This document shows positions 37,201 to 47,828 of a stretch of 64,000 nucleotides of DNA, piece by piece (the stretch's first letter is position 1; the number at the start of each line of letters is the position of its first letter). The translations under genes were made by a program, and so were the position numbers. The stretch covers positions 17,149,002 through 17,213,001 of the forward strand of contig NC_045148.1 in NCBI RefSeq assembly GCF_008831285.2, written 5' to 3'. The notes below the pieces were generated by a model, which did not search any database, had not been told where the DNA came from, and saw nothing but the letters and a program-made list of their open reading frames with translations. The stretch is from Nymphaea colorata. Its lineage: Eukaryota; Streptophyta; Magnoliopsida; Nymphaeales; Nymphaeaceae.

Positions 37201-40200
37201 TCCTCACGAATCATCTCCAAGCTCTGATACCATGTTGAGAAGTATGCAATGAGAAAAAACAGAGATTGCAAGTGAAGGAAAAACTGTAAGACAGTAATTA
37301 CGTGGTTCGGCTTGAAGCCTACATCCACGAGAGAAAGGGGAACTCTTCTTCATTCTGTTTTTTTTTCACTCCTTTACAGCAGGGGTACACCCCATTATAT
37401 AGGTTTCACTTATAAGATTGAGATAGGAACAGATTTTTAGGGATTAACAAGAATCTTCAGTTGCTGCCGTTAGAGATGCTCCTTGATCACGACAATCTTG
37501 GTGTGGATGATTTGATGAGGAACACACACCAGATCAGCGTCCAATCTTCTCCCAAAAGTGGTAGATCTTCTAATATCTCTTTACGAGATTTTCGTCCCAT
37601 CTCTTTGTAACTAACAGTTTTCTAGTGGTACAATCACCATTTTGGAATGTGCAATATATACTTGACATTAGTGCCCCTTGATAAGTTAAACAAAGTGTTT
37701 CGTCGTCGTTGTATTACAGGGATGAGGCAAAACTAATCACACTCATAGGTGCCCGAGTCTCTCATATATTGAGCAAGGTTCGTTTTGACATACAGCCTAT
37801 TGGGATAGATTCCCACATGAATGCCCTTAAGCAAATGTTGGAAAGAGGAAACAAAGGTGTTTGCATGATCGGAATATGCGGTCGCGGTGGAATCGGGAAG
37901 ACCACACTCGCGATGGCCCTCTATAATGAGCTCTCTCCTACTTTTGAAGGCAGTTGCTTCCTGTCTAACATGAGAGAAAATGAAAAGAAGGAGGGCCTAC
38001 CCTCATTGCAAGCGAAATTCATGGAAGAAGTGTTAAGAGGAAAGATGCCTATAGGCAATGTTAGAGAAGGAGTTAGCTTGATGAAACAAAGACTTGGAAG
38101 CAAGAAAGTTCTATTGATTTTGGATGATGTGGAGCACACACGTCAACTTGAGGCTTTCACGCCTAACCGTAGGGAAAAGGAAGAGTGGTTCGGTGCAGGA
38201 AGTAAGATGATTGTGACAACAAGGAACAAAGACGTACTCATCCAGCATGGGCTGCAAGAGAAAGAGATTTATTTCCCTAAGGGGTTCGACGGACAGCAAT
38301 CACTGCAACTATTCTTTCGCCATGCGTTTGTGAGCGACCATCTCTTGGCTGAACTGGACGACCTACCTCAGGAAATTGTGGAGGTAGCAGCGGGCCTGCC
38401 ACTAGCGCTGATAGTATTTGGCTCACACTTTAGTTTCCTGAAGAAAAAGCAAGAATGGGAAGAAACATTGGAGACATTCAAAAGCGAACAGCATAAGGAT
38501 GTTTACGAGCAATTAAGAATAAGCTACGAAGGCCTAAATGATAGAGAGAAGTATGTCTTTTTGGACATAGCATGTTTCTTCGTTGGAGAGAGTAAAGAAT
38601 ATCCGTTCTACATGTGGGAGGCTTGTGGTTGGCGTCCGCGGCTCGCACTTGAAGTTCTCCAGCACAGATCTCTTATTAAAATCGACGAGAATGATAGGTT
38701 CGAAATGCATGATCAGATCCGGGACATGGGAAGAATGGTTGTCAAGGAAGGAAGCCAGTTTGATGATCCTCTCACGTATAGCAGGCCATGGAGCAAGGAT
38801 CAAGTTTTGGAAGTGTTGAAGAATCCGGAGGTATATAAACTAAACTCATTAGTTTCTGATTATGATTTAGATGTTGAAGTTTAAACATTAATAAATACCA
38901 AAATCGAATCTTCATGAAGACTGATTCAATTTAATACCTACCATAATCCAAATGCACCACCACAATAAGCACGTGAGGGAAAGCCTTTTAGATTTATATC
39001 ACCCACAAATGTTGGAACTAGGGATCATCTCTCAATTTTTTATTATCTCTTGATTATTCTTGATCATCATTTGTTTTCTTTTTTGTATGAATACCAAATC
39101 CTTGAGTATAAAACAAATGTTGAGTATGTAACACCAGATAAGGCCATGTATTGTTACATGCTCTAAGCTCTCGGGTCTAGTTTACTCATGACTGTACATA
39201 TTGTGGGTTGGTCATATATAAGAGTGAGAAAAATGAATAACATGTTTGAAGAAAATTTATACCTCTTGTTTTTATTTGAGTTAATTTAATGTCGATTTTA
39301 AAAAAATGAAAACCTGTCTCACTTTCTATGAAACTTCTCTAGGTTTTCTACATATATGTTGCATTACGTTACTTGATCGTTTGTGAGAGATTGATTGCGA
39401 ACTACATTAACTAAATTCTATAGCCTATTTTCGTAAAATTAGGAAGCATTCACTAGCTCAACTCGAGGTCGAGCTGGTCCTAACTATTTTCTGTATACAG
39501 AATGATACTACATGGCAGCACTCCCTCACGGATCAACTTCACAAGAAGTTCTTTTTGGTTTTGCTTATTTACTGGAATTTCTCTTTTGGAGAATGAATCA
39601 GTCACGAATGGACCTCTGTATTTGATATTGAAGACAAGTTTTTATATTTTTTCGATCGTACCTTTATTGGGGCAAATACATTAAAGAATAACATATAGAT
39701 TGTAGAAGAACTCCTGCAGAAATATTTTAAAAAGGACAGCTCGTTACTTCCTTAGCACATATCCGGAAGGCTGGGCACCATTCGAGATTTGCATGAGGCG
39801 GTCTTCCCACTAAATGGTTTAATTCAGCGTTTGATTTTTTTTTTTTAAATATTTGTAGGATTTATGGAGGAATTCCGCTGTCCAAGTTCTTCACTTGTCA
39901 AGATTTTACTTCGAAAAAGTAAAGATGTCGAGGATGGGAGTAGGGGAGATGCCGAAACCCAGTTGGAAAGGAATAGCGGCGATGCCCCATCTCCGGATGA
40001 TCATTGCCGGAAGTGAAGCTGCATTTGATGAACATGAGAAAGAGATGCATCTACCAGGGAAAATACGGTGGCTAAGTTGGGACTGGTGTCCCCATGAGAC
40101 GGTCGCCTTTCGCCATAGCCGGCATGAGCAGCTTTGTATCCTCGAACTACACGGGGGTCACTTTAGAGACTTTCGATCCCCTACCTTGGTAAGTCACGAG

Positions 40201-42172
40201 TCCAGATGCACAGTAAGACTTTAATTTGCTATTCTTCTTCAGTATGATTTCATTTAAACAATATTTATCCAAAAAAATGTTTAAAACGCCATGCGCAGGT
40301 GCTTCCAAAGCTGAAGGTCCTAGATCTAACTTGGTGCGGCAATCTCATAAGGATTCCTGATTTCACTCATCTCCCATCTCTAGTGAAGCTTGTGCTTCAT
40401 TATTGTACCTCGTTGATTGAGTTGGACGAGTCTATCGGCCATCTTATTAAGCTGGAGAAGCTGATCATGGAGGGATGCAGTAAACTGAAGGGTCTGCCTG
40501 CTGGACTTTGTAAGCTGACCTCACTTGAATTTCTTGATCTTTTCGGCTGTATGCAAATCTCGGTATTGCCAGAACAAATAGGGGACTTGAAATCCCTGAA
40601 ACATCTTGACCTGGGAAGGACGGGGATATCGTATATACCTCATTCCATTGGAAGGCTTCAATGTTTAGAATGGCTCGACCTTACTGGATGCTCTTCCTTG
40701 AGAAAGATACCTGATCCTATAGGAGGCCTCAAGAATCTCTCGTGGTTGTCATTGGCAGAGTGCAAATTGTTGGAACAGTTGCCAAATTCTATGGGAACAT
40801 TGACATCTTTAAAGGAATTGGACATTCGTAATTGTGAATCACTAATAGAAGTCCCTGATTCATTGGGAAACTTGAATAATGATCCTAAATTATTTGTAGA
40901 GGGTTGCCTCTCGTTGGAGATAGTACCGAACTCAATTAGGATGTCAGGGGCGTGCTTTGATGAACTCCACCTTAATGGCTTTAAATCATTGAGGAGGCTA
41001 CCTGATTCTGTGGCGGATTTGAGAAGTGTTCGTTGGCTGAGCCTTCGTGACTGTAAGTCACTTCAAGAAATACCCGTCTCTATCGACAGGTTGGAGTCTC
41101 TGGAGATTCTAGACCTTTCGGGTTGTATTTCGTTAAAAAAGATACCAGAGTCAATAGGCAACTTGAAGTGTCTAAAATGCATGAGCCTCAAGCATTGTCG
41201 ATCACTCGAAGAACTTCCAAAATCCATGGCAGATTTGAAGTCTCTCGAAGTGCTACATATTTCAGGTGGCATGTCAGTGAAGAGGGTGCCTGACTTTATA
41301 GGGAAGCTTAAGAAGGTTCGCGAACTGCATCTAAGAGGGATTGAAGAAATGCCGAATCTCATTAGTGGCCTTCTCAGACTAGAAAAATTTTGTGTGAGAG
41401 ATTGCCCAAAGTTGGAGTCTCTTCCTCGGCTTTCCTCTTCTCTTACCCATCTTTCAGTCATAGGATGTAAAGCTCTACCGGATTTGTCTGGCCTCGAGAG
41501 TCTGAAGTCTTTACAGGAGTTGGTATTGGTCCACGGCGACGGCTTGGGTTGGAAACTGATGGACAAAATATCACAGGTACCGTCTACTTTCTTTCAATCA
41601 TATCTGATTGTCTTGATTTATCTCACGTCGCATGCTACTTGAGATTGACTTGCTGCGTGGTGCATGCACCTCATAGTTTTTGCTGATCGATTACTATAGC
41701 TCTATGCTAAGCGAGCAATTGTGTCGTTTTGCAGTCCTCGTTTGAACGGTTGGAACATCTCCTCATTGCCGGAGCTAGTGAGGGTTCAGACTTGCTGTTT
41801 CAGCTTCCAAAATGGCAATTACTCGAGCAACCAATTATAATGCGGCTCTTTTGCTTGGTCGAGGAGCTGCCCTTCAATGCACCACAGGTTAACGTAGAGA
41901 TCCAAGTCAAGGTAGAAGGAAAGGTCGTTACTGAAGGTACATGGAAGGCACGAAAAGCTAAAGATTTCGATGTGCCTGAGAAGTTGGAGGTGGAAGGCAA
42001 GGCTTTGTATGGGGTTGTGCTTGGGAATGAAGAAGAGGAGATATACAGGTGCTATGTCCAGGAAGGACGGGCGACCTTGAGGGTTAAGGCGACCTATAAA
42101 CAATACCATCTGAAGATGGCCTATTTTTATGTTAAATCGCCGAATCTAGGACTCGATAGTTCAGTGTTTTGA
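31257..42172 (+). CDS. TIR-NB-LRR disease resistance protein (five exons, 1257 aa)
   Basis: Intracellular immune receptor of the TNL class. Exons are 31257-31873, 37720-38830, 39859-40188, 40299-41576 and 41735-42172; all introns are GT-AG and the frame closes exactly (3774 nt). A 54-aa charged extension precedes the TIR domain (about 55-205; CEVFISFRGNDTRKGF, and SKWCLGE holding the catalytic Glu at about 128 expected for TIR NADase activity). NB-ARC (about 230-560) has the P-loop GRGGIGKTT (260-268), LLILDDV (337-343), SKMIVTTR, GLPLAL, FLDIACFF and MHD (535-537). Exon 3 is the usual TNL linker (LPGKIRWLSWDWCP). Exon 4 carries about 15 leucine-rich repeats. Exon 5 encodes the post-LRR jelly-roll-like domain. 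Intron 1 (5.8 kb) contains copia C. A possible 5' UTR intron (CAG/GTAGCT at 31149 to TTCAG at 31249) precedes the ATG. All diagnostic motifs are intact, so it is probably functional. Confidence 0.93.
32118..32502 (-). repeat. Copia C 3' LTR
   Basis: 385 bp, essentially identical to 37233-37616. Its pyrimidine tract and CACCCCATTATATAGG (TATATAA-like on the minus strand, near 32280) suggest the element's own promoter. Confidence 0.95.
32512..36726 (-). CDS. Copia C gag-pol polyprotein, open over 1404 aa
   Basis: A single uninterrupted polyprotein that would package, cleave, reverse-transcribe and integrate the element. Gag about 1-260 (LLNDTNYLSWAKAARLFL); CCHC knuckle CSHCKKTGHLRERC (273-286); aspartic protease VVDTGATDHM (DTG at 356-358); integrase zinc HARLGH ... 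CDAC (485-513) and catalytic core with D540 (HSD), D603 (SDNGG) and E639, a D-x35-E spacing; RT from about 925 (CKWIYKIKYHSDG, QLDVKNAFLHGELNEEVYM) with YVDD at 1087-1090; RNase H with YCDADWAGDPNNRKSTTGY and SSAEAEYRAM, ending DICTPT. All catalytic residues expected of the family are present. It differs clearly from elements A/B and D. Confidence 0.96.
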   Translation of the reverse strand: MADTSSNQSSGNSSSMKGGHDQSHGTLKITSILLNDTNYLSWAKAARLFLSGRSKVGYISGRITPPAKNDPNYEDWESENDMVMAWLMNSMEPHISSLFLYKETAKEIWDTLREMYSEQNNLARVYQLQLDIANLTKDGKQTSLYLNKLRSLYDELAQYRPLTTDAEIYQKRFDEDKIFKVLAGLGPDYENLRSQILMTTPLPSYNQVCQAIQREDTRRKVMNPTDIYEENPEKMACLARSESKTWKGETWKGDSKNQSGGGNFQRNRSKLKCSHCKKTGHLRERCWELVGKPARDKATTTPQVDLAHFVTKEDLEKFFQKFSKTNLVSSQPVSNSIEGNNLALLTHSSKSIWVVDTGATDHMTNDLTRLTTIDHMNKKSVFSADGSHIAVDGTGKFSFFENKSSSVLYVPHLSTSLMSVSKLTKTYNCMAVFSPKNVIFQDLETKREIGRGWEQNGLYMVETPESSFLVHTNNEKKRQEYQMWHARLGHISDRSLKIRVPNVTINEHSCDACEYSKSTRLPFQTSTDRSTDFFDLVHSDVWGPAPVESNTGYRYYVSFIEDKSRMSWIFFLRNKSEVVKVFQDYYNLVYTQYGAKIKKLRSDNGGEYVNQQFEEFLNKKGIQPQLTCSGTPQQNGVSERKNRQLLNIARALMMHMNVPQVFWAEAVGTACYLANRIPSSSIENQVPLEVLMHKTISIRHLRIFGCKCFVHIQERFRNKLEKRALKCIFLGYSSKKSGYKCFDPKSRKFFVTRDVKFFENESYYEAPSQGETQDQGTSSVTAPLALAPLSLPLVDVFQTHTKNQNQQPSEPTILENQNQESNLNQDLQPLLSNQNQSIEPTLRRSTRPSRPPSKLNDFYTYLSTQHNHSIENYINFNTLSKPYKSYVLNTYSHHEPKNYEEANTNISWQRAMQEELSALNKNQTWEIVPLPEGKKVVGCKWIYKIKYHSDGTIERYKARLVAKGFTQTEGVDFNETFAPVAKMNTVRTLLSVASIKRWKLAQLDVKNAFLHGELNEEVYMEVPQGIQHKKGYVCKLKKALYGLKQSPRAWFSRLSEALTKIGFKRSSADYTMFVAIRSSKITILLVYVDDIILTGDDKEFMVHVKTYLNQQFEIKDLGTLRYFLGIEVAHSENGIFICQRKYTLDLLKETGCLGAKAADTPLEINCKLKKDEGEGIENVQSFQKLVGKLIYLTVTRPDITYAVSLVSQFMHNPKSRHVEAAHRILRYLKRTPGQGIVMKRDQKMDVIGYCDADWAGDPNNRKSTTGYCTFVGGNLVTWKSKKQSVVARSSAEAEYRAMASCTCELVWIKALLKDMKIEVEEPMRLMCDNMAAIYIGANPVFHERTKHIEVDCHFIREKIQDGTIITPHVRSELQLADILTKSLGRDRHTFIIHKLGQIDICTPT
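37233..37616 (-). repeat. Copia C 5' LTR
   Basis: 384-bp partner of 32118-32502; followed on the minus strand by the tRNA-iMet primer site CATGGTATCAGAGC. Confidence 0.95.
38831..39858 (+). other. TNL intron 2
   Basis: 1028-bp AT-rich intron between the NB-ARC and linker exons. Donor GAG/GTATAT, acceptor TTTGTAG/GATTTA after a long T-run. No gene inside. Confidence 0.8.
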
Positions 42173-42368
42173 TTCGATTGGGAAATCTTGTTTGCCCAGT
42201 CCTGAATTTGCAGCACCCTGTGTACTTCTTGACCATTTGGCAACAGTATTTCAATGAATCTGCCTCAAAGAGGTATAACACAAATTTGTTTGAATCTTTA
42301 AGAGAGCCTGCAAAACCAAGATGAGAACTGGTTTTGGCATCCAAATCTAGCTTAAAATCCCTTTAAGT

Positions 42369-43332
42369 TAGGGGTGAACAACGAGCCTAGTAACTCGAAC
42401 TCGGCTTGTTAAAGCTCGGCTCGAACTCGAGTTCGAGCTAGCTTTTTTACTCGATGAGTCAAGCTCGAGTTGATGGAGTTCGAGTTCGTTTAACGAAGCT
42501 CGTCTAACCGAACTCGGCTCATTAGCTCGAGTTGAGTAATGGATATTGTTCTTCGGTCGATGGGTCAACAGCGTCACTTTTCCATTTTTTTTTTATCTCT
42601 CTTCGCAGGCTTTTTCTTCGTTCATGAACCCCCACCGTCATCACTTTCCCATTCTTTTTATATCTCTTCATTGGCTTTCACCCCTCACCGGCGACACATT
42701 CTTCAATGCTAAGGTACACCTCTCGGCTTCTTCAATCCCTTAATCTCTCTCTCTCTATCTCTTTCGTTTTGCCCAAGCCTCTCCCTCTACTTTCCCCTTC
42801 TCTGATCTCACGCTCTCGTTTTGTGTTTTGCCAAAGGGAGGCTTTCTGGAACTCTCGCTTGGACAAGAGTTTTGCCCAAGCGAGGGTTTCACTTCCTCCC
42901 TCTTTTGGGTGAGGGTATGCCAAAATGTGGGGTTTTAGAAAAGCTCGCTTGGGCGAGGGTCTTGGAAACCCTCACTTGAAACCCTTGTGTTGGGTGAGGG
43001 TTTCTCGTGGGTTCTGGGTGGGGGGGAAGGGGCAGTGGCTGGAAAATGCCAAGAGTAGTGTGGGCAGTGGTGAAGACGTGATTGGGGTGGCGGTGGTTTT
43101 GGGTTCAAAAGCACAACAGTGGTGGTGGCGGTGGTAGATCTCAGAGATTTCAAGGCCAAACAGTGAAGGCGAAGCAGTGAAATGAGTTTGTCGAGCCGTA
43201 TTCGAGTCGAGCTCGAGCTCAACGCGTGACTATCGAGTCGAGTTCGAGCCAGTGTAGTGGAGCTATTTTCGAGCTCGAGGTCTTATTTAGTCGAGCCGAG
43301 CTCGGGCTCGACTCGGCTCGTGTTCAGCCCTA
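42369..43332. mobile_element. Non-autonomous hAT-type element (964 bp)
   Basis: Starts TAGGGGTGAACAACGAGCC and ends in the inverted GGCTCGTGTTCAGCCCTA. Flanks CTTTAAGT (42361-42368) and CTTTAAAA (43333-43340) match at 6 of 8 bases, an aged hAT target duplication. Both sub-terminal regions are dense in CTCGAGC/GAGCTCG words. The interior (42540-43140) has GC-rich and pyrimidine-rich stretches without a recognised gene. A different hAT family from the TAGGCCTGGGC elements. Confidence 0.7.
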
Positions 43333-43340
43333 CTTTAAAA

Positions 43341-44297
43341 GCTAATGACAACACTGAAAATTTGGGTTTAGCTTTAGGAAACAACTGTTTATTCAGAACG
43401 GTTGCATCAACATAGTGGCATCGGCATGTTTCAGTGTTCTCTTTGTTTACTTATTTGCAGGTTACCGAGGAAAGTGCATCTCATGATCGTGACATCTCTC
43501 TCGTCTGTTCGTTTAATTTGGGGAATATTTTTTCCTGACCTTGTTTAAACCCGACTGAGTCGACAATCTGGACTACAATCTCTATACCTCCGAGGGTTAA
43601 GTCGCTCCTCCCTGCCACATTGTAAAGTCGGCCCTAAACAGAAATGTATGTCAAAGAAAGAAAAAAGGAAAGAGGGCATGAAAATATGAACGAGAATAGC
43701 ACACAAACTCCTTTGCTTATTTTCCCATTGGAATCTTGATGAAGTTGACGTAACATGGTAGCATGGTTCGAGGCAGGGAGGGAGCAAATTGGGAGCCACA
43801 GGGGAACGCCGGGCACCTGTGGATATTTAAACATTTAAAGCTATATTAATTCTTTTGGAGAAAAAAAAAACTCTTGTTTCTTCAAAAAATTTGTAAAAAA
43901 GTATGTGAACCAATTAACCAATGAATAATATATTGATGCTTTGAACATGAAACAGAGAGGCCCTGAGATTAGATAAAATAAATTCATGGTTTGCCATGAA
44001 AATTCTCAAGAAGCTCTGAGTCAGAATTGAATCAATTAATTGCGAGACGTTCCATCATCGTTGGTAAATTTCCTCTTCTTTCATGACTGGAAGTGGAACC
44101 GACAGAGTTGCAGTCACCTATAATCAGAACAGAATCCATTTTAGAAGATATTAAATGACTCAGTTTGACTATAAGATCCCTTCTAATCTGAAAACCCTGG
44201 TAACTCTGTATGCTAACAATATCAAAGACATGAATATTTTGCAGATAAAAATATTTGCAGTCAAATACATAAAAGTCGAGTCATCAGTTCATGAAAA
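43341..44297. other. Flank shared with 30190-30730 and, inverted, with 4861-5090
   Basis: No gene. About 43690-44200 is the direct repeat partner of 30190-30730. The inverted arm shared with the left end of the window runs from about 43890 rightwards. Confidence 0.6.
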
Positions 44298-44558
44298 TTA
44301 TTGTTCTTTCGACTGAATTCCACGCCATCCTGGCCAACTAAACTCAAGAACCAGATAAATGACAAATCTATACAAGCCAAATCTCGTGTGAAATTTCTGA
44401 ACCTTCTCCCACCGCAACTGAGTATCAGCCAAGCGGATTAACTCAGGATGCTGAAAATATAGGAGATTTTCAAGACCTCCCTGGGCTGCTCCCCCTGCAA
44501 GGCCATGAGTTAGCTGGGATCTACTTCCGGCTGAACAAGCTGAGGTGCTGTTTTGCAA
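44298..44558 (-). other. Open frame of unknown family, conserved between arms
   Basis: 86-codon frame with LLYFQHPELIRLADTQL, RWEKVQKFHTRFGLYRF and IYLVLEFSWPGWRGI, a composition that looks like real protein (aromatic-rich, low in stops). CCTTGCAG just before GGGGAGCAG could be a splice acceptor, so it may be one exon of a larger gene or relic. A degraded copy is at 4543-4655. I do not recognise the family. Confidence 0.4.
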
Positions 44559-44639
44559 GACTCTGTTTCCTGTCTTTTCTACTCGTCAGTATTGATTGGT
44601 GTCAAATCAATCTTCCTCTCTGTTAGCGCCCATGATTGA

Positions 44640-45811
44640 TAACAGTGATTAGGATTCTCGCCATCCTATATGGCTTGGAAGGAAATTATGACGTTTGATT
44701 GATTGAGAACAACAAAGAGAAACCTGATTTTCTAGATCTAGAGAAGAAAGAAGCCATGGAGGATTTTGACTAAGATGGATCCCACACTGCTGCAAATTAA
44801 CAAGCTACAGCAACGGAGGAACTAAGGGTTTGGATCATTAGACTGGTAACAATCATCCGTATAAATTTCCATGTGCATGGTTAATTTTATTAGAACAATT
44901 TGTCATCTTGACATCTTGTGGTGGCCACAGATAAACCAACTTGTTAATTTGCTGATTGATCCGGTGTATCAGCTGATCTCATAATCGTTGGATAATAATA
45001 GCACATTTTACCTTTTTTACTCAAAAACAATTAAAAATATCTTGAAATATTGACAAAAAACAGAAAAGTATCTTTTCACATAACTGTATCAGAAAAATAT
45101 TGGCAATATCGGCCAATATGATATGACATCGGTCATGGACTATAATGAGAAAATAAGCGGGAGCAGATCCGGTAACATGTCAATATCAAACATTCAAGAA
45201 GGATTTTATATCATCAATATTAGTCCTTGCCACTCACACTTATGAATTCAAGCGGGGAGAAACAGCAGAAAGTAAATTAGAAATGCTCGTAATGGTCACA
45301 GGTGGTGGAAAAATCGTAGCTACCTTTTTCTGGATGTGATTTGGCAGATTGTATTATCTGCGCACATTGGAGAGCAGGTGGAAGAGGGAACTGTGAAGGG
45401 ATTGGCTCTCAAGGCATCTTTTAAAGCATAATTAGATGGCAGTTCAACATATCAATTTTGATTCTATGAAGGGCACAATCGTGAAGCCCACTAACAAGTT
45501 TCAGATTCAGCTAAGTTTCAAGGGCGCTTTCGTTGTTTCCAGTTAAAAAAAAGGCATCTCTCTCTCTCTCTCTCTCTCTCTGATGTCCATCATGATAGAA
45601 TGTTCAATTGTCTTTAGAAACAGGCTTTTGTCATGACTGAAGTTGCACATTTTTATGACAAAACGCTGATAGCATTTATTCTTAGCTACAGGAACGGATA
45701 CATAATCTGGCACTATTCTTACTGAAAGAGAAGCTCTATCCTTGCCAAAACACTGCCAACATGCATCAGCTGTCACTGACCATGTTTTGGGGCAGATGTG
45801 TGAGCACCAAA
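44640..45811. other. AOC copy 2 3' flank
   Basis: Counterpart of 2146-3400 in the left arm, diverged. It carries a (TC)n run at 45559-45581. No gene seen. Confidence 0.5.
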
Positions 45812-47645
45812 TCAGTTGGTGAAGTTAGGGATGGTGGCATGGGGCTCTGTGGCCTTGGCTGCAGGGGTAGGTTCCACTGCGGGTGAAGGAGGGACTGGTT
45901 CCCCAAGCAGCTCAGCAGGCAGTGGTGGAATGCCTTCAAGATAGAAGGTGTAGAAGATCTTGAATGGGAAGATCAGCTGGTGAAGTTTCACTTGTCCACG
46001 AGCTCCTTTGAATATACCAGAGCCTCCTGTTACTGCTAAGTACGTGTCTTCGTATGTCAGATAAGGTCCCTGCGTGAAAATACGAAAAGGAAATTAAAAT
46101 TAAGTCTATTACGTGTGTATACATAAATGGATTAATGCTTCAAATGAGTAAGTTCTAACCAATCCTTGAATTACCAAGGTTTGTACCATGCCCAAAACTA
46201 GATTGATCAACTTTGGTAAGGATTCCAAGGTTGGTAATGTTGTTCTAGGATTAAAGAGGATTCAAGTTTTTGGCTATATTTCTCTTAGTTGAGAGCACCC
46301 AAACCCATAGCCATGCGGAGTAGGCTGAGTGGCCTCGAAGTAGACCCATGCAAGTTGGTCTAACTTCATGTCACTTACTGTCCATCTAATTCATGGATCC
46401 GTCCAAGATATGACCTGTTCATTATAGTTTATACCACCTTTTTTGTCTCAGTTAATTTTGACAAGTTAGTGCCTATTGGGCTCTACAGTCAGGTGACTCT
46501 CCTAGGTTGATTGCCATCCAATTTTTTGATCTGGGTCGTATGTAGCTTATAAGTTTTGTGTCTTACTTGGATAGAGATGTGGCCGTAGTCACCGACGTAG
46601 ATGCTGTAGATGGCCTCGTAGCGGTCGCCCTTCTTCTCTGGTACGTGCTGTATGAGGATGCAGATCCCTGCGCTGATTCCCAGACGCTTCTCCAGGTTGC
46701 CACTGTAAATCTGCACATTTGTTTCATGACTTACATCAACTTCCCCAATTCATGAGGACCATAGACAAATCATGTGATCGAGAGAAAGAGAGAGAGCAGT
46801 TGTTAATTTCAGTAACCTTGTTGGTGAAGGGCACCAAATCACCGAGCGAGTTGACTTGTTTCTGGCCAAGACGAAGGTAGGCAGGGCTGCTCCTGTCCCT
46901 CTCGTTTATCTCATAGACATGCAGCTCCTGAACTCCAGTACTCTCTGCACATTCCTTCTTGGACAGCTCTTGAACGCCGGTTCCTGCAACAACCAAATCT
47001 TCCTTTCTTAGAAAACTTAGAACCTAAATATGGTGAATGAGCACATGATGTTGCACGTTGACGATGAAATGGCATGAAATGAGCCGCATGTATTTTTTCG
47101 GCAAGGCAACAGTGGACAGATTATAGCAGATGGTGAGGAGTCACGTAATTGATCTTTCAGGCACCCTAAAGAACCAATCGAAGGAATTAAACTGATGGCC
47201 ACTAAATCTGTGATATCCCAAGTGTGATGGTGGGATTGATGATGATCACACGCGCAAGAATTTTTTTACTGATTGCCAGACCATTAATAGATCATGCTAT
47301 CAGCAGCACTTAAAAATTCAAATGGCAGGATGATGCCATGTTGATGGTGATAAAATGATGATGGTAGTGGTGATTCAAAGCAAGGGATGATGGTGGTTGC
47401 GGCAAGAATTAAGTGACTCGCATACCTGATGCCGCAGAAGCAACGGCGTTCGAGCGAGATGATGGTGAAGCAGACGGCGCTCCGGAATGGAATGCCTTGA
47501 GCTTATGTTGGGTGCCGAAGAAGCTGGTCCCAGCAACACTCTGCTTGAAACCAACAGAGGATGGGCAGAGTGATGACGAAAAAAGGCTTGGCTTGGCAGA
47601 TTTCAGTGTGAGGGAAGAAGCTATCGATGAACTAATGGTAGCCAT
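45812..47645 (-). CDS. AOC: Allene oxide cyclase, copy 2 (four exons)
   Basis: Exons on the minus strand are 47426-47645, 46817-46983, 46567-46710 and 45812-46069, with lengths 220, 167, 144 and 258 identical to copy 1; 262 aa. By eye the protein differs from copy 1 only at residue 50 (Lys here, Glu there), within the predicted transit peptide, so the mature enzymes should be the same. All GT-AG borders, the G-box and the TGVQEL duplication are kept. Intron 2 has a few extra AGAGA bases. Both copies appear functional, which doubles the dose for OPDA formation. It converges on copy 1 across 43 kb. Confidence 0.93.
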
Positions 47646-47822
47646 TCGTCTCTCTCTGGTTCTCTTACTCACTGGTTTCAGTTTTTCTTTCTTTGCGCTA
47701 CTGATCAAAGGGCAGATCTCCTTCCAAGTTGCAGAGAATTTGGGTGGAGGGGGCACTTTAAATGACCATGAGAAGTCGATCGGAAGCGCCGTGGAGGCTT
47801 CATCATCCATCCCCACTTGGAA

Positions 47823-47828
47823 CACGTG
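47823..47828. promoter_or_regulatory. G-box (CACGTG) upstream of AOC copy 2
   Basis: Same motif at the same distance (about 178 bp) from the ATG as in copy 1. Confidence 0.45.

Larger units (their letters stand above)
32118..37616 (-). mobile_element. Ty1/copia retrotransposon C, intact, in TNL intron 1
   Basis: LTRs at 32118-32502 (3') and 37233-37616 (5') begin TGTTAGTTAC on the minus strand. By eye they differ only in the length of one T-run (10 versus 9), so insertion was recent. The 5-bp target duplication GTTTT is perfect (32113-32117, 37617-37621). The primer site TGGTATCAGAGC follows the 5' LTR directly and the purine tract TGAGGGGGAGAC precedes the 3' LTR. Total 5499 bp. It lies antisense to the host gene. 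With a full-length open polyprotein it looks autonomous. Confidence 0.97.
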
